Below, one piece after another: positions 32,349 to 39,981 of a DNA stretch of 40,032 nucleotides. This DNA comes from Deltaproteobacteria bacterium (GTDB lineage Bacteria > Myxococcota_A > Polyangia > Haliangiales > Haliangiaceae): positions 1 to 40,032 of the forward strand of contig JANXOM010000272.1 of assembly GCA_025353585.1 (NCBI GenBank). The letters are read 5' to 3'. Below the pieces are notes generated by a model that was not told the origin of the DNA, searched no databases, and worked only from the letters and a program-made list of their open reading frames with translations. Numbering within the stretch: the stretch's first letter is position 1; each line of letters opens with the position of its first letter. A program made the translations under genes and the position numbers.

Positions 32349-33546
32349 TCTCGTTCGCGACGAGATCCGCCAGCTCGTTCGCGATCCGGAAGTCCGGGTG
32401 ACGGAGCAGGATGTGCCCGTCGGAGATCAGCGTGTGCTTCCAGTTGCGCCGCTGCGTCCCCACCGGTGACAGGTGCTGCTCGACGACGAAGTCGCCGTAC
32501 TTCCGCATGAACTCGTGGAGGCCGGTGATCCGCGTGATGCGGCCCTGGCCCTTGGCCCGCTTGAAGATGATGGCGGCGTTGTACATCCGCGGCGCGACGG
32601 CCTCGAACGCGTGCCAGCACACGGCGCGGGCCCACTCGCGAAACAGGTCGATGTCGCTCGTGTAGTTCATCTGGTCGACGAGGCACGCGCCGCCCGGGCG
32701 GCAGCCGATCTCGCCGAACACGACCTCGCCGCTCGGCTTCCTGAACCACTCCATGTGCGTGAAGCCGTCGCCCATGCCGAGCGCGGCGAGCACCTGGTGC
32801 CCGAGCGCGACGCCGCTGGCGATCGCGGGCTGTGACAGGTCGCGGACCGTCGTGATGACGGGGCTGATCCACTCGTTGCTGCGCGCGATGATGGGCTTCG
32901 GGAGGTACTGCGCCACGTTCGTGTAGACCGGCTTGCCGCCGATGCACACGGTGTCGAACGTGAACTCGTCGCCCTCGATGAACTCCTCGAGGCTCGCCTC
33001 GCCGACGTGCTGCGTCTTCTTCAGGACGTCCTCGAGCTCGGCCTCGCTGCGGACCTCGTAGGTGTCCGCGCTGCCGGCGCCCGCGATGGGCTTGAGCACG
33101 ACCGGGTAGCCGATCTTCAGCGCCGCCTCGCGGGCCTCGCTCGCGGTGCGGACGCGCATCGACCGCGGGACGCGCAGGCCGGCGGCGGCGACGCGCTCCT
33201 TCATCAGCTGCTTGTCGCGAAAGCCGCGGACGGCGTCGTACGACATGCCGGCGACGCCGAGCTTCTCGCGCAGCTTCGCGGCGGCGAGGACCATGACCTC
33301 CCAGTTCGCGAGGACGCGGTCGACGGATCGGCCGCGCATCCAGGCGTGCACGCGGGCGACGACGTCGTCCTCGTCCATGAGCTTCGGGACCTGGAGGTAG
33401 TCGTGGAGGTGCCGCTTGAGCGAGGCGGGCAGCGCGGACACGGGCGCGTCGCCGACGCCGAACACGTTCGCGCCGACCTCCGCGAGCCCGCGCGTGTACT
33501 GCTGCATCTCCGGCGGATAGCTGGGCGCGAGAAAGACGACGTTCAT
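32329..33546 (-). CDS. ATP-grasp ligase, paralogue 2
   Basis: A 405-residue ATP-grasp enzyme starting at ATG 33546, preceded by GGAAG 6 nt away; an ATG 12 bp further up (33558) is possible. N-terminus 'MNVVFLAPSYPPEMQQYTRG', ATP-binding 'GYPVVLKPIAGAGSADTYEV', 'LEEFIEGDEFTFDTV' and metal-binding 'THMEWFRKPSG...FGEIGCRPGG' parallel paralogue 1. It is convergent with the GCS2-CBS gene (20-bp overlap) and divergent from paralogue 3 with 48 bp between. The long 847-residue frame that continues upstream is only antisense to paralogue 3. Confidence 0.87.
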   Translation of the reverse strand: MNVVFLAPSYPPEMQQYTRGLAEVGANVFGVGDAPVSALPASLKRHLHDYLQVPKLMDEDDVVARVHAWMRGRSVDRVLANWEVMVLAAAKLREKLGVAGMSYDAVRGFRDKQLMKERVAAAGLRVPRSMRVRTASEAREAALKIGYPVVLKPIAGAGSADTYEVRSEAELEDVLKKTQHVGEASLEEFIEGDEFTFDTVCIGGKPVYTNVAQYLPKPIIARSNEWISPVITTVRDLSQPAIASGVALGHQVLAALGMGDGFTHMEWFRKPSGEVVFGEIGCRPGGACLVDQMNYTSDIDLFREWARAVCWHAFEAVAPRMYNAAIIFKRAKGQGRITRITGLHEFMRKYGDFVVEQHLSPVGTQRRNWKHTLISDGHILLRHPDFRIANELADLVANEITLYAE

Positions 33547-33594
33547 CAGGACTTCCATTGTCGCAGAGCGGGGCGTTCCTGTTACAACGCGCCG

Positions 33595-34809
33595 ATGCGA
33601 AACGTGGTGTTCGTCGCGCCGTTCCCGCTCGATGCGACCATGCGCTTCGCCCGCGCGGTCGCCCGCCTGGCCGGGGTCCGCCTGCTCGGCATCGTCCAGA
33701 AGCCCGCCGCCGGTGAGGACGGCAAGCTGTTCCACGACGTCGTCCAGGTCGAGGACGCCCTCGAGACGAACCAGCTCATCATGGCCGGCCGGCTCCTCGA
33801 GCGCCGCCACGGCAAGCTCCACCGGCTCGTCGGCATCCTCGAGCCGCTGCAGGTCCAGCTCGCCGAGGTGCGGCTCGCGCTCGGTATCGCGGGGACCGAC
33901 CCGTCGACCGCGGACCTGTTCCGCGACAAGGCGCGGATGAAGGACGAGCTGCGCAAGCACGGGTTGCCGTGCGCGCGGCACAAGCTCGTCACGACCTGGG
34001 CCGACGCCGAGGCCTTCGTCGCCGAGGTCGGGTTCCCGCTCGTGGTCAAGCCGCCGGCGGGCATGGGCAGCAAGTCGACGTGGCGGATCGCGAACACCGA
34101 CGAGCTTCGCGCGGCGCTGCGGGCGCTGCACGCGAGTCCCGAGAGGCCGGCGCTCGCCGAGGAGTTCCTGCGCGGCCGCGAGTTCTCGTTCGAGACGATC
34201 ACCATCGGCGGCGAGGTGAAGTTCCAGAGCTGCACGCGTTACTTCCCGACGCCGCTCGAGGTGATGGAGAAGCCGTGGATCCAGTGGGTCGTGGTGCTCC
34301 CGCGCGACATCGACGGGCCCGACTTCGCGGACGCGCGCGCGCTCGGCGTCAAGGCGGTCAAGGCGCTCGGGCTCGAGACCGGCATGACCCACATGGAGTG
34401 GTTCCGGCGTGATGACGGCTCGCTGGCGATCGGCGAGATCGCGGCGCGGCCGCCGGGCGCGAACATCGTCCTCGCCAATAGCTACGCGCACGACGCGGAC
34501 ATGTACAAGGCGTGGGCGCGCGCGGTCGTCGACGACGCGTTCGACGGGCCGTACGAGCGCAAGTACGCGGTGGCAGTGGCGTTCCTGCGAGGCGTGGGGC
34601 GCGGGCGGGTCACCGGCGTCGACGGGATCGCGCGGGCGAACGAGCTCGTCGGCCACCTCGCGGTCGAGTCGAAGCTGCCGCAGGTCGGCGCGATGCGCTC
34701 CGACAGCTACGAGGGTGATGGCTATGTCATCGTCCGCGATCCGGACACCGACGTCGTGAGGGACGCGGCGGCCAAGATCATCGAGACGATCCAGATCTCG
34801 TATAGCTAA
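33595..34809 (+). CDS. ATP-grasp ligase, paralogue 3
   Basis: A 404-residue ATP-grasp enzyme starting at ATG 33595. It has the same plan as paralogues 1 and 2: 'MRNVVFVAPFPLDATMRFAR', 'KARMKDELRKHGLPCARH', ATP-binding 'GFPLVVKPPAGMGSKSTWRI', 'AEEFLRGREFSFETI' and 'THMEWFRRDDG...IGEIAARPPG'. The metal-binding end is slightly changed (IAARP instead of IGCRP). It is transcribed away from paralogue 2 and converges on a small HTH-like gene. Confidence 0.87.
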   Translation: MRNVVFVAPFPLDATMRFARAVARLAGVRLLGIVQKPAAGEDGKLFHDVVQVEDALETNQLIMAGRLLERRHGKLHRLVGILEPLQVQLAEVRLALGIAGTDPSTADLFRDKARMKDELRKHGLPCARHKLVTTWADAEAFVAEVGFPLVVKPPAGMGSKSTWRIANTDELRAALRALHASPERPALAEEFLRGREFSFETITIGGEVKFQSCTRYFPTPLEVMEKPWIQWVVVLPRDIDGPDFADARALGVKAVKALGLETGMTHMEWFRRDDGSLAIGEIAARPPGANIVLANSYAHDADMYKAWARAVVDDAFDGPYERKYAVAVAFLRGVGRGRVTGVDGIARANELVGHLAVESKLPQVGAMRSDSYEGDGYVIVRDPDTDVVRDAAAKIIETIQISYS

Positions 34810-34814
34810 GGCGG

Positions 34815-35135
34815 CTAGGGCCAGGCGGCGACGAGGGTCCAGCGGTCGCCGGCGATCGCGAGCTGCGGGCACGCCTCGAGGAGCGCGCGGGCCTGCGCCT
34901 CCGTGCAGCCGTCGTGGTCGATGTAGTCGATCCAGCCGGCGACGGCGGCGAGCTCGAGCGGGCCTTCGCGCAGGGTGCCATTGCGCGTCAAGGCGGCGAG
35001 GGCGAGCTCGGCGAGGCTCGGGGCCGTGGCCGCGTTCTTCCGCGCGCGGCTGACGGCGGCCGTGGAGATGCCGAACCTGCCGGCGGCCTCGGCCACGGTC
35101 ACCCCCGGCACCCGCGACAGCTTGGCCGCCCTCAT
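34815..35135 (-). CDS. Small HTH-like protein
   Basis: A 106-residue protein starting at ATG 35135. Residues about 12-32 ('VTVAEAAGRFGISTAAVSRA') have the spacing of a helix-turn-helix. The remainder ends 'DRWTLVAAWP' and includes 'IDHDGCTEAQARALLEACPQ'. It is too small for a full regulator family and no family is recognised. It could be a phage- or repeat-related DNA-binding protein, or a local regulator. It converges on ATP-grasp paralogue 3 (5-bp gap). A TTG at 35201 would extend it into the palindromic repeat and is rejected. Confidence 0.5.
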   Translation of the reverse strand: MRAAKLSRVPGVTVAEAAGRFGISTAAVSRARKNAATAPSLAELALAALTRNGTLREGPLELAAVAGWIDYIDHDGCTEAQARALLEACPQLAIAGDRWTLVAAWP

Positions 35136-35195
35136 CGCATCCTCGGTCGGCGGCCCCGGCACGCCCACATCTTGCGGTGTCCGGCCCCCGGCCGC

Positions 35196-35230
35196 TAACA
35201 AAGGGGCCAGGCCCCTGTTAGTGATGTGGC
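35196..35230. repeat. GGGGCC palindromic repeat, copy 2
   Basis: TAACAAAGGGGCCAGGCCCC followed by TGTTAGTGATGTGGC. The core is the reverse complement of copy 1 (3691-3722), yet the TTAGTGATGTGGC arm is on the same side, so together the copies outline a ~45-bp palindromic element. It lies in the gap between a minus-strand small gene and a plus-strand membrane-protein gene. Confidence 0.65.
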
Positions 35231-35277
35231 TTCAGTTTTGAGATGGAGCGAATGGGGCGGCCGGCCGTATAAGGAGC

Positions 35278-36249
35278 ATGACTCGCGCCGTTCGTGTCCT
35301 TGGCCTCGCCATGCCCGTGGCGGTCGCCGTCGCCTGGCTCCATCTGTTCGGGACGACCACGACCTGGGCCACGCCGGTCGAGTGGGGGATCAGCGGGCTC
35401 ATCGCCGCCGGCGCGCTCGTCACCGCCGTCGCCGCGTGGCGCGGGTCGGCGCGGCTGCACGTGGTGCTCGCCGCCGGGCTCCTGGCGTGCCAGGCCGTCA
35501 TCATCGCCACCGCGCTCGCCGGGGTGCGCCTCATCGACTTCGACCTGTTTCCGGACCGGCGCCTCGCCATCGTCATCAGCGCGGCCCTCGTCCTCGCCAT
35601 CTACGGCCTGGTCCGCGGGCGCCTGTGGGCGCGCGGCCTGGCCATCGCGCTCGGCGCGGTCGGCGCCGTCTCCGGCGGCCTCAACGCGGTCTACTTCTGG
35701 CCGGTCACCCGCGCGCCCGATCCCCTGTACCCGGAGTGGTCGATGGGGATGTACATCCAGATGTGGGTGCTCTGCATCAGCGCGCTCGGCGGCGCCCTTG
35801 TCGTCATCAACCTCGTCGCGCCCGCCGTCCGCGCCGCCTTTGCCGCCCGCGCGCAGAACGCCGCGTGGACCTCGGACCACCGCGCGCTCCGCTGGCTCCG
35901 CCCGATGGTGGTCACGGCGTTCGCCGCCGTCCCGATGCTCCTCGTGTACGCCTGGCTCCAGCCGATCGTGACCGCGACGCAGACCCCCGCCGTCGTCCTC
36001 GCCGCCGCGCTGTCTCTCGGCGGCATCCTCGCCGTCCGCGGCAAGCTCGTCGGCGCGCTCCTCCTCGTGCTCGCCGGTGGCGGCCTCGTCGCGCAGACCG
36101 CCGCGACGGCGCTCCTCGCGAGCCCCGACCAGCACGGCATCGCCGGCTACTACGCGATCTTCTGGCTCCCGGCCGCGCTCGTCGCGCTCGCCTGCGGGGT
36201 GCGCCTGGCTGGCCCGACGTGGCGGCTCCTCCGCGGCCCTTCCGCGTAG
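35278..36249 (+). CDS. Polytopic membrane protein of unknown function
   Basis: A 323-residue protein with about nine to ten hydrophobic helices (e.g. about 8-25, 37-54, 61-82, 94-110, 116-138, 155-180, 207-227, 238-252, 256-280, 290-312). A soluble loop around 138-155 contains 'WPVTRAPDPLYPEW'. No catalytic motif is recognised. It may form a small operon with the 94-residue membrane protein 51 bp downstream. Confidence 0.7.
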   Translation: MTRAVRVLGLAMPVAVAVAWLHLFGTTTTWATPVEWGISGLIAAGALVTAVAAWRGSARLHVVLAAGLLACQAVIIATALAGVRLIDFDLFPDRRLAIVISAALVLAIYGLVRGRLWARGLAIALGAVGAVSGGLNAVYFWPVTRAPDPLYPEWSMGMYIQMWVLCISALGGALVVINLVAPAVRAAFAARAQNAAWTSDHRALRWLRPMVVTAFAAVPMLLVYAWLQPIVTATQTPAVVLAAALSLGGILAVRGKLVGALLLVLAGGGLVAQTAATALLASPDQHGIAGYYAIFWLPAALVALACGVRLAGPTWRLLRGPSA

Positions 36250-36300
36250 TCAGATCGGGTACGCTCGCGAGCCTTACTTCACTGGCGACGGGGGTCGACC

Positions 36301-36585
36301 ATGCTCGAGATCATCTTCCTCATCTGGTTCTGCAAGAAGCTCGCGTCCATTGCTCGCGGCAAGAACCGCAGCGGCGGCTGGGGCGCGCTCGGCGGCGTGC
36401 TCTGGGTGGCCGGCGAGATCGGCGGATTTGTCGTCGGCGCGGGCCACGCCCACGGTGACACCGGCACGGCGTACCTCTACGCCATCCTCTCCGCGGTGGC
36501 CGGCGCGATCGTCGCGTTCGTCATCGTGAAGTCGCTGCCCGAGGTGCCGCTGGATTCGAACTTCCCGTCGGCGCGCGTCGTCTAG
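36301..36585 (+). CDS. Small membrane protein
   Basis: A 94-residue protein with a short hydrophobic start ('MLEIIFLIWFCKKLASIARG') and two further membrane segments ('GALGGVLWVAGEIGGFVVGA' and 'YAILSAVAGAIVAFVIV'), separated by a His/Gly loop. No family is recognised. It follows a larger membrane protein on the same strand. Confidence 0.6.
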   Translation: MLEIIFLIWFCKKLASIARGKNRSGGWGALGGVLWVAGEIGGFVVGAGHAHGDTGTAYLYAILSAVAGAIVAFVIVKSLPEVPLDSNFPSARVV

Positions 36586-36598
36586 CGCCGGCCTCGGT

Positions 36599-37912
36599 TC
36601 ACCGATAGCTCCATCGCGCCGAGACCTCGGCGCCCGCGTGGGTCGCGAGCTCACCGCTCGCCGGAACGCTCCACCGCGGGTCATCGCGATCCGAGCGCTC
36701 CACCCAAGCGGTGCTCGCCACCACGAGCTGCCGCACGAGGTGAACGTCCGCCTCGACGGTGCCGCGCCCGATGTCCAGGTGCGTGCCCACCGGCGCGAGG
36801 CTCGCGGACGCGAGCGGCCCGAGCAGGCCGCGTCGGAGCTGCCCGAACTGGAGATCGCCGCGCAGCTCGACGCGGTGGTGCGTCCAGTCTGCCGACGCCG
36901 TGACGAGCTCGCCGATGTCGGCGCCGCCGCCCGTCGGGTCGAGCCGCGCCCATGACCCGGCGCCGACCCCGAACGTCGCGTGGGCGCGGTGCTCGGTGAG
37001 CTCGAGCCAGTAGCGCGCGGTCGTCAGGTGACCGCCATCGAGCGTGCCGGTCCCCGGCGAGCTGTCGTGCGTGAACGTGGCGAGCGGGTGGACGACCTCG
37101 AGGCCGCCGTGGGTCGCGAGCACGAGGTGATCGAGCAGGTGGTAGTCGACCGACGCGACGTCCACCGCGAGGTCGCTCGCCTCGGTGCTGGAGGTGGCCA
37201 GCGTGGCGCCGTGGCCCGGCCCGTCGAACTCGATCTCGTGGAACCTGAAGATGTCGACGGTGGTCCGCGCGGACTGGTAGCGCAGGAAGCGGAGCGCCAC
37301 GTCGACGTCCATCCCGAGGTCGACGTCTGGCCGCGCCCGCGAGACGAACGAGACGTCGAGCGCGCCGAACGCGGTGCGGCTGTCCGTGGTGCCGAACGCG
37401 AAGGCGGCCGGCCACGAGAACGCGACGGTCGACGCGGTGACGTCTCGCCCCGAGCGCCAGTACGAGTCGCGCAGGCTGCCGACCGGCTGGTACGCGATCC
37501 GCCCGCCGAGGCTCCAGCCCGCGCCGCGCGCGGAGAGCCCGGCGTCGATCGCTCCACGTCGCCATCCGGCGTCTCCGTCCCTGGCCTGGGTGTTCTCGCG
37601 CGTCGTGCGGAGCGCGAGGGCGGAGACGTCCGCGCGAATGGCGTCGCGGTCGTCGGCGTCGGTATTGGTGAACAGCCACAGCCGCGCGCTTCCAGTGCTG
37701 TCATCGCCGAGGACGAGGCCGCGGCGCACGAGCGGGACCGGCGTCCGCGCGTAGGCGATCCCGAGCGCGGCGTGGGCCGTGGCGACGGTGGTGCTGGTCG
37801 TGTCGGTCCCCGCGCTCGCCGCGACGTCGCCCGTGAGCTCGAGGTGCGCGTCGGCGTGTGCGACGACCGCCGCGAGTGTGAGTCCGAGCGCCGTGCACGC
37901 CGCGATTCGCAT
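36599..37912 (-). CDS. Probable outer-membrane beta-barrel protein
   Basis: A 437-residue exported protein starting at ATG 37912; the upstream ATG at 37936 gives a poorer signal. The signal peptide 'MRIAACTALGLTLAAVVAHA' is cleaved after Ala. The mature part is rich in alternating strands ending in aromatic or charged residues ('LTTARYWLELTEHRAHATFG', 'HHRVELRGDLQFGQLRRG') and finishes 'SARWSYR'. That suits a beta-barrel, though the usual final Phe is replaced. No family is recognised. It is divergent from a lectin-like lipoprotein (104-bp gap). Confidence 0.6.
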   Translation of the reverse strand: MRIAACTALGLTLAAVVAHADAHLELTGDVAASAGTDTTSTTVATAHAALGIAYARTPVPLVRRGLVLGDDSTGSARLWLFTNTDADDRDAIRADVSALALRTTRENTQARDGDAGWRRGAIDAGLSARGAGWSLGGRIAYQPVGSLRDSYWRSGRDVTASTVAFSWPAAFAFGTTDSRTAFGALDVSFVSRARPDVDLGMDVDVALRFLRYQSARTTVDIFRFHEIEFDGPGHGATLATSSTEASDLAVDVASVDYHLLDHLVLATHGGLEVVHPLATFTHDSSPGTGTLDGGHLTTARYWLELTEHRAHATFGVGAGSWARLDPTGGGADIGELVTASADWTHHRVELRGDLQFGQLRRGLLGPLASASLAPVGTHLDIGRGTVEADVHLVRQLVVASTAWVERSDRDDPRWSVPASGELATHAGAEVSARWSYR

Positions 37913-38016
37913 CGGATCACGATGGCCGCGGTCCACCGGATCGCCGCTGGCAACCGGCGGCGAAGGTCGGCCTTCATGCAGGCTTAGCCCGGCCGCTCGT
38001 CGGGTACACTGGGGCC

Positions 38017-38994
38017 ATGCGCCGCTGGGGGATCGCCGCTGTCGTCGCGAGCGCGTGCTCGTTCTCGCCGTCGTCCCCGAACAACGGCGATGGCAGCGTG
38101 ATCGACGCGAGCCAGGGGACGGATGCCCGCGATGGCGGCTCGGGCTCCCAGATGCAGGCCGCCTGTCTGAGCAACGGCGCGTACGCCGCGACGGGCGCGA
38201 ACGGCCATCGCTACCGGCGCGTCGACGGCGGTTCCGACCGCGACGCCGCGTACGACGAGTGCACCGCCGACGGCGCGTACCTCGCCGAGATCGCCGACAA
38301 CGCCGAAACCGCGATCGTGGCGACGCTCGGCGCCAACAACGCCTGGATCGGCCTCGACGACACCGTCTCCGAGAGGGCGTTCCGCTGGGTCAACGGCTCG
38401 ACCTCCGGGTACCGCAACTTCCAGAGCGGGGAGCCGAACGACGGCTCCGCTGCTGGCCGCGGCGAGGATTGCGTCACCATCGGCGGCGACGCGTCGCACG
38501 AGTGGAACGACACCCCGTGCGGCGATCCGCATCCCGCCGTGTGCGAGTGCGACGCGACCTACGTCCCGCCGCCGACACCCGCGTGCCGCACGCAGGCCGG
38601 CTGGACGGCCGTCCAGGGCCGCCGGTACAAGCATGTCACCGTGTCGGCCCACTGGCAGGAGGCGGAGGCGGACTGCGAGACCTCGGGCGCGTACCTGATA
38701 GTGCCCAGCGATCTCGACGAGAACAACCGCATCGACGGCGAGCTCGGGGTCACCACGCGCGTGTGGATCGGTCTGCGTCGGTCGAGCACCGCCGACTTCG
38801 CGCCTGTCGACGGCGAGCCGGTCGGGCTCGTCAACTTCGACGGCAATGGCAGCGGAAAACCCATGGGCGGCAGCGGAACCGACTGCATCGTCGTGGTCAA
38901 CCCGGGCGGCAAGTGGGAGAACCACACCTGCGAGATCGATTCCAATCAATACGTCTGCGAGTGTGATCCCGCGCGGCCCCAGCCCCCTTCGTGA
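38017..38994 (+). CDS. Lipoprotein with two C-type lectin-like domains
   Basis: A 325-residue lipoprotein: short signal with 'VVASAC' (Cys14), then an Asp/Ser/Gly linker, then two C-type lectin-like domains (about 50-178 and 184-316). The first carries 'NAWIGLDD', 'FRWVNG', the sugar-binding 'GEPND' (Glu-Pro-Asn 139-141), 'WND' (163-165) and the paired Cys. The second keeps the fold ('VWIGLRR', 'NFDGNGSGKP', 'WENHTC', 'VCECD') but has lost the EPN and WND motifs, so it may not bind calcium-linked sugar. It is probably displayed on the cell envelope. The stop overlaps the GTG of purU. Confidence 0.82.
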   Translation: MRRWGIAAVVASACSFSPSSPNNGDGSVIDASQGTDARDGGSGSQMQAACLSNGAYAATGANGHRYRRVDGGSDRDAAYDECTADGAYLAEIADNAETAIVATLGANNAWIGLDDTVSERAFRWVNGSTSGYRNFQSGEPNDGSAAGRGEDCVTIGGDASHEWNDTPCGDPHPAVCECDATYVPPPTPACRTQAGWTAVQGRRYKHVTVSAHWQEAEADCETSGAYLIVPSDLDENNRIDGELGVTTRVWIGLRRSSTADFAPVDGEPVGLVNFDGNGSGKPMGGSGTDCIVVVNPGGKWENHTCEIDSNQYVCECDPARPQPPS

Positions 38995-39875
38995 ACGTCG
39001 TCATGTCCGCACCTGTCTCGCCGCCGCTGATCGCCACGCTCCTCGTCGCCTGCCCGGATCGCAAGGGCATCGTCGCGTCGCTGGCGCAGGTGCTCTACGG
39101 CCACGGCGCGAATATCCTCGACGCGGATCAGCACACCGATCCCGTCGCCCAGCTGTTCTTCCAGCGCATCCGCTTCGACCTGTCGGCGCTGACCACGGAC
39201 CGCGTATTGCTGGAGGCCGCCCTGCGCGAGGTCGGCGAGCGGTTCGCCATGAACTGGCGGCTCGCGTACGCGTCGCAGGTGCGCAAGATCGCCGTGCTCG
39301 CGAGCAAGCTCGAGCACTGCCTGTACGACCTGCTCGTGCGGCACCGCGCCGGCGAGCTCGCGTGCGAGATCGCGATGGTGGTGTCGAACCACGCCGAGCC
39401 GGGGCCGATCGCGGCGCACTTCGGCGTGCCGTTCCACCACCTGCCGGTCACGGCGGATACGCGCGCGGCGCAGGAGGCGCAGCTGGCGGCGCTCGTCGAC
39501 GGCGCGGGCGTCGAGCTCATCGTCCTCGCGCGGTACATGCAGATCCTGTCGGCGGACCTCGTGGCGCGGTACCCGGCGCGCATCATCAACATCCATCACT
39601 CGTTCCTGCCGGCGTTCGTCGGCGCGAATCCGTACCGGCAGGCGTACGTGCGCGGCGTCAAGCTCATCGGCGCGACGAGCCACTACGTGACGGCCGAGCT
39701 AGACCAGGGGCCGATCATCGACCAGGCGACCATCGACTGCTCGCACCGCGACAGCGTCGATGACCTCGTGCGCAAGGGGCGCGAGCTCGAGAAGCGCGTG
39801 CTCGCGAGCGCGGTCCGCTGGCACCTCGAGGATCGGATCCTCGTGTACGCCGGCAAGACCGTGGTGTTCGATTGA
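38991..39875 (+). CDS. purU: Formyltetrahydrofolate deformylase
   Basis: A 294-residue protein starting at GTG 38991 (GTGA overlap with the lectin gene); ATG 39003 is an alternative. The N-terminal ACT domain ('LLVACPDRKGIVASLAQVLY') is followed by the formyltransferase-like domain with 'RKIAVLASKLEHCLYDLLVR', 'VLARYMQILS' and 'RIINIHHSFLPAFVGANPY' (catalytic His/Asn block). The ending 'ELDQGPIIDQATIDCSHRDS' carries the catalytic Asp. PurU hydrolyses 10-formyl-tetrahydrofolate to formate and tetrahydrofolate, supplying formate for purine synthesis and balancing one-carbon pools. Confidence 0.93.
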   Translation: MNVVMSAPVSPPLIATLLVACPDRKGIVASLAQVLYGHGANILDADQHTDPVAQLFFQRIRFDLSALTTDRVLLEAALREVGERFAMNWRLAYASQVRKIAVLASKLEHCLYDLLVRHRAGELACEIAMVVSNHAEPGPIAAHFGVPFHHLPVTADTRAAQEAQLAALVDGAGVELIVLARYMQILSADLVARYPARIINIHHSFLPAFVGANPYRQAYVRGVKLIGATSHYVTAELDQGPIIDQATIDCSHRDSVDDLVRKGRELEKRVLASAVRWHLEDRILVYAGKTVVFD

Positions 39876-39883
39876 GCGCGCCG

Positions 39884-39981
39884 GACAGAGACCGCGAATA
39901 AATCGCGGTCTCTGTCGATCGGCTTGTCGGCTCCGCCGCCGGCGCCTGTCCGGAGGAGATCGCCCGCGGAGACGCGGGCTC
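39884..39981. repeat. Composite hairpin repeat, copy 2
   Basis: Two hairpins joined by a conserved block. The first has perfect 14-bp arms, GACAGAGACCGCGA (39884-39897) and TCGCGGTCTCTGTC (39903-39916), with loop ATAAA. The second is CCCGCG-GAGA-CGCGGG (39963-39978). The linking block is shared with 2791-2835, and the second hairpin is shared with 6939-6963. It lies 9 bp after purU, so it may also end that transcript. Nothing recognisable follows to the window end (39982-40032). Confidence 0.7.

Noticed and set aside
32329..34872. An 847-residue minus-strand open frame covering two ATP-grasp genes
   Set aside because: Only its C-terminal 405 residues have family motifs; the upstream part is antisense to the clear ATP-grasp gene at 33595-34809 and has the Arg-rich composition of a GC-rich shadow frame.
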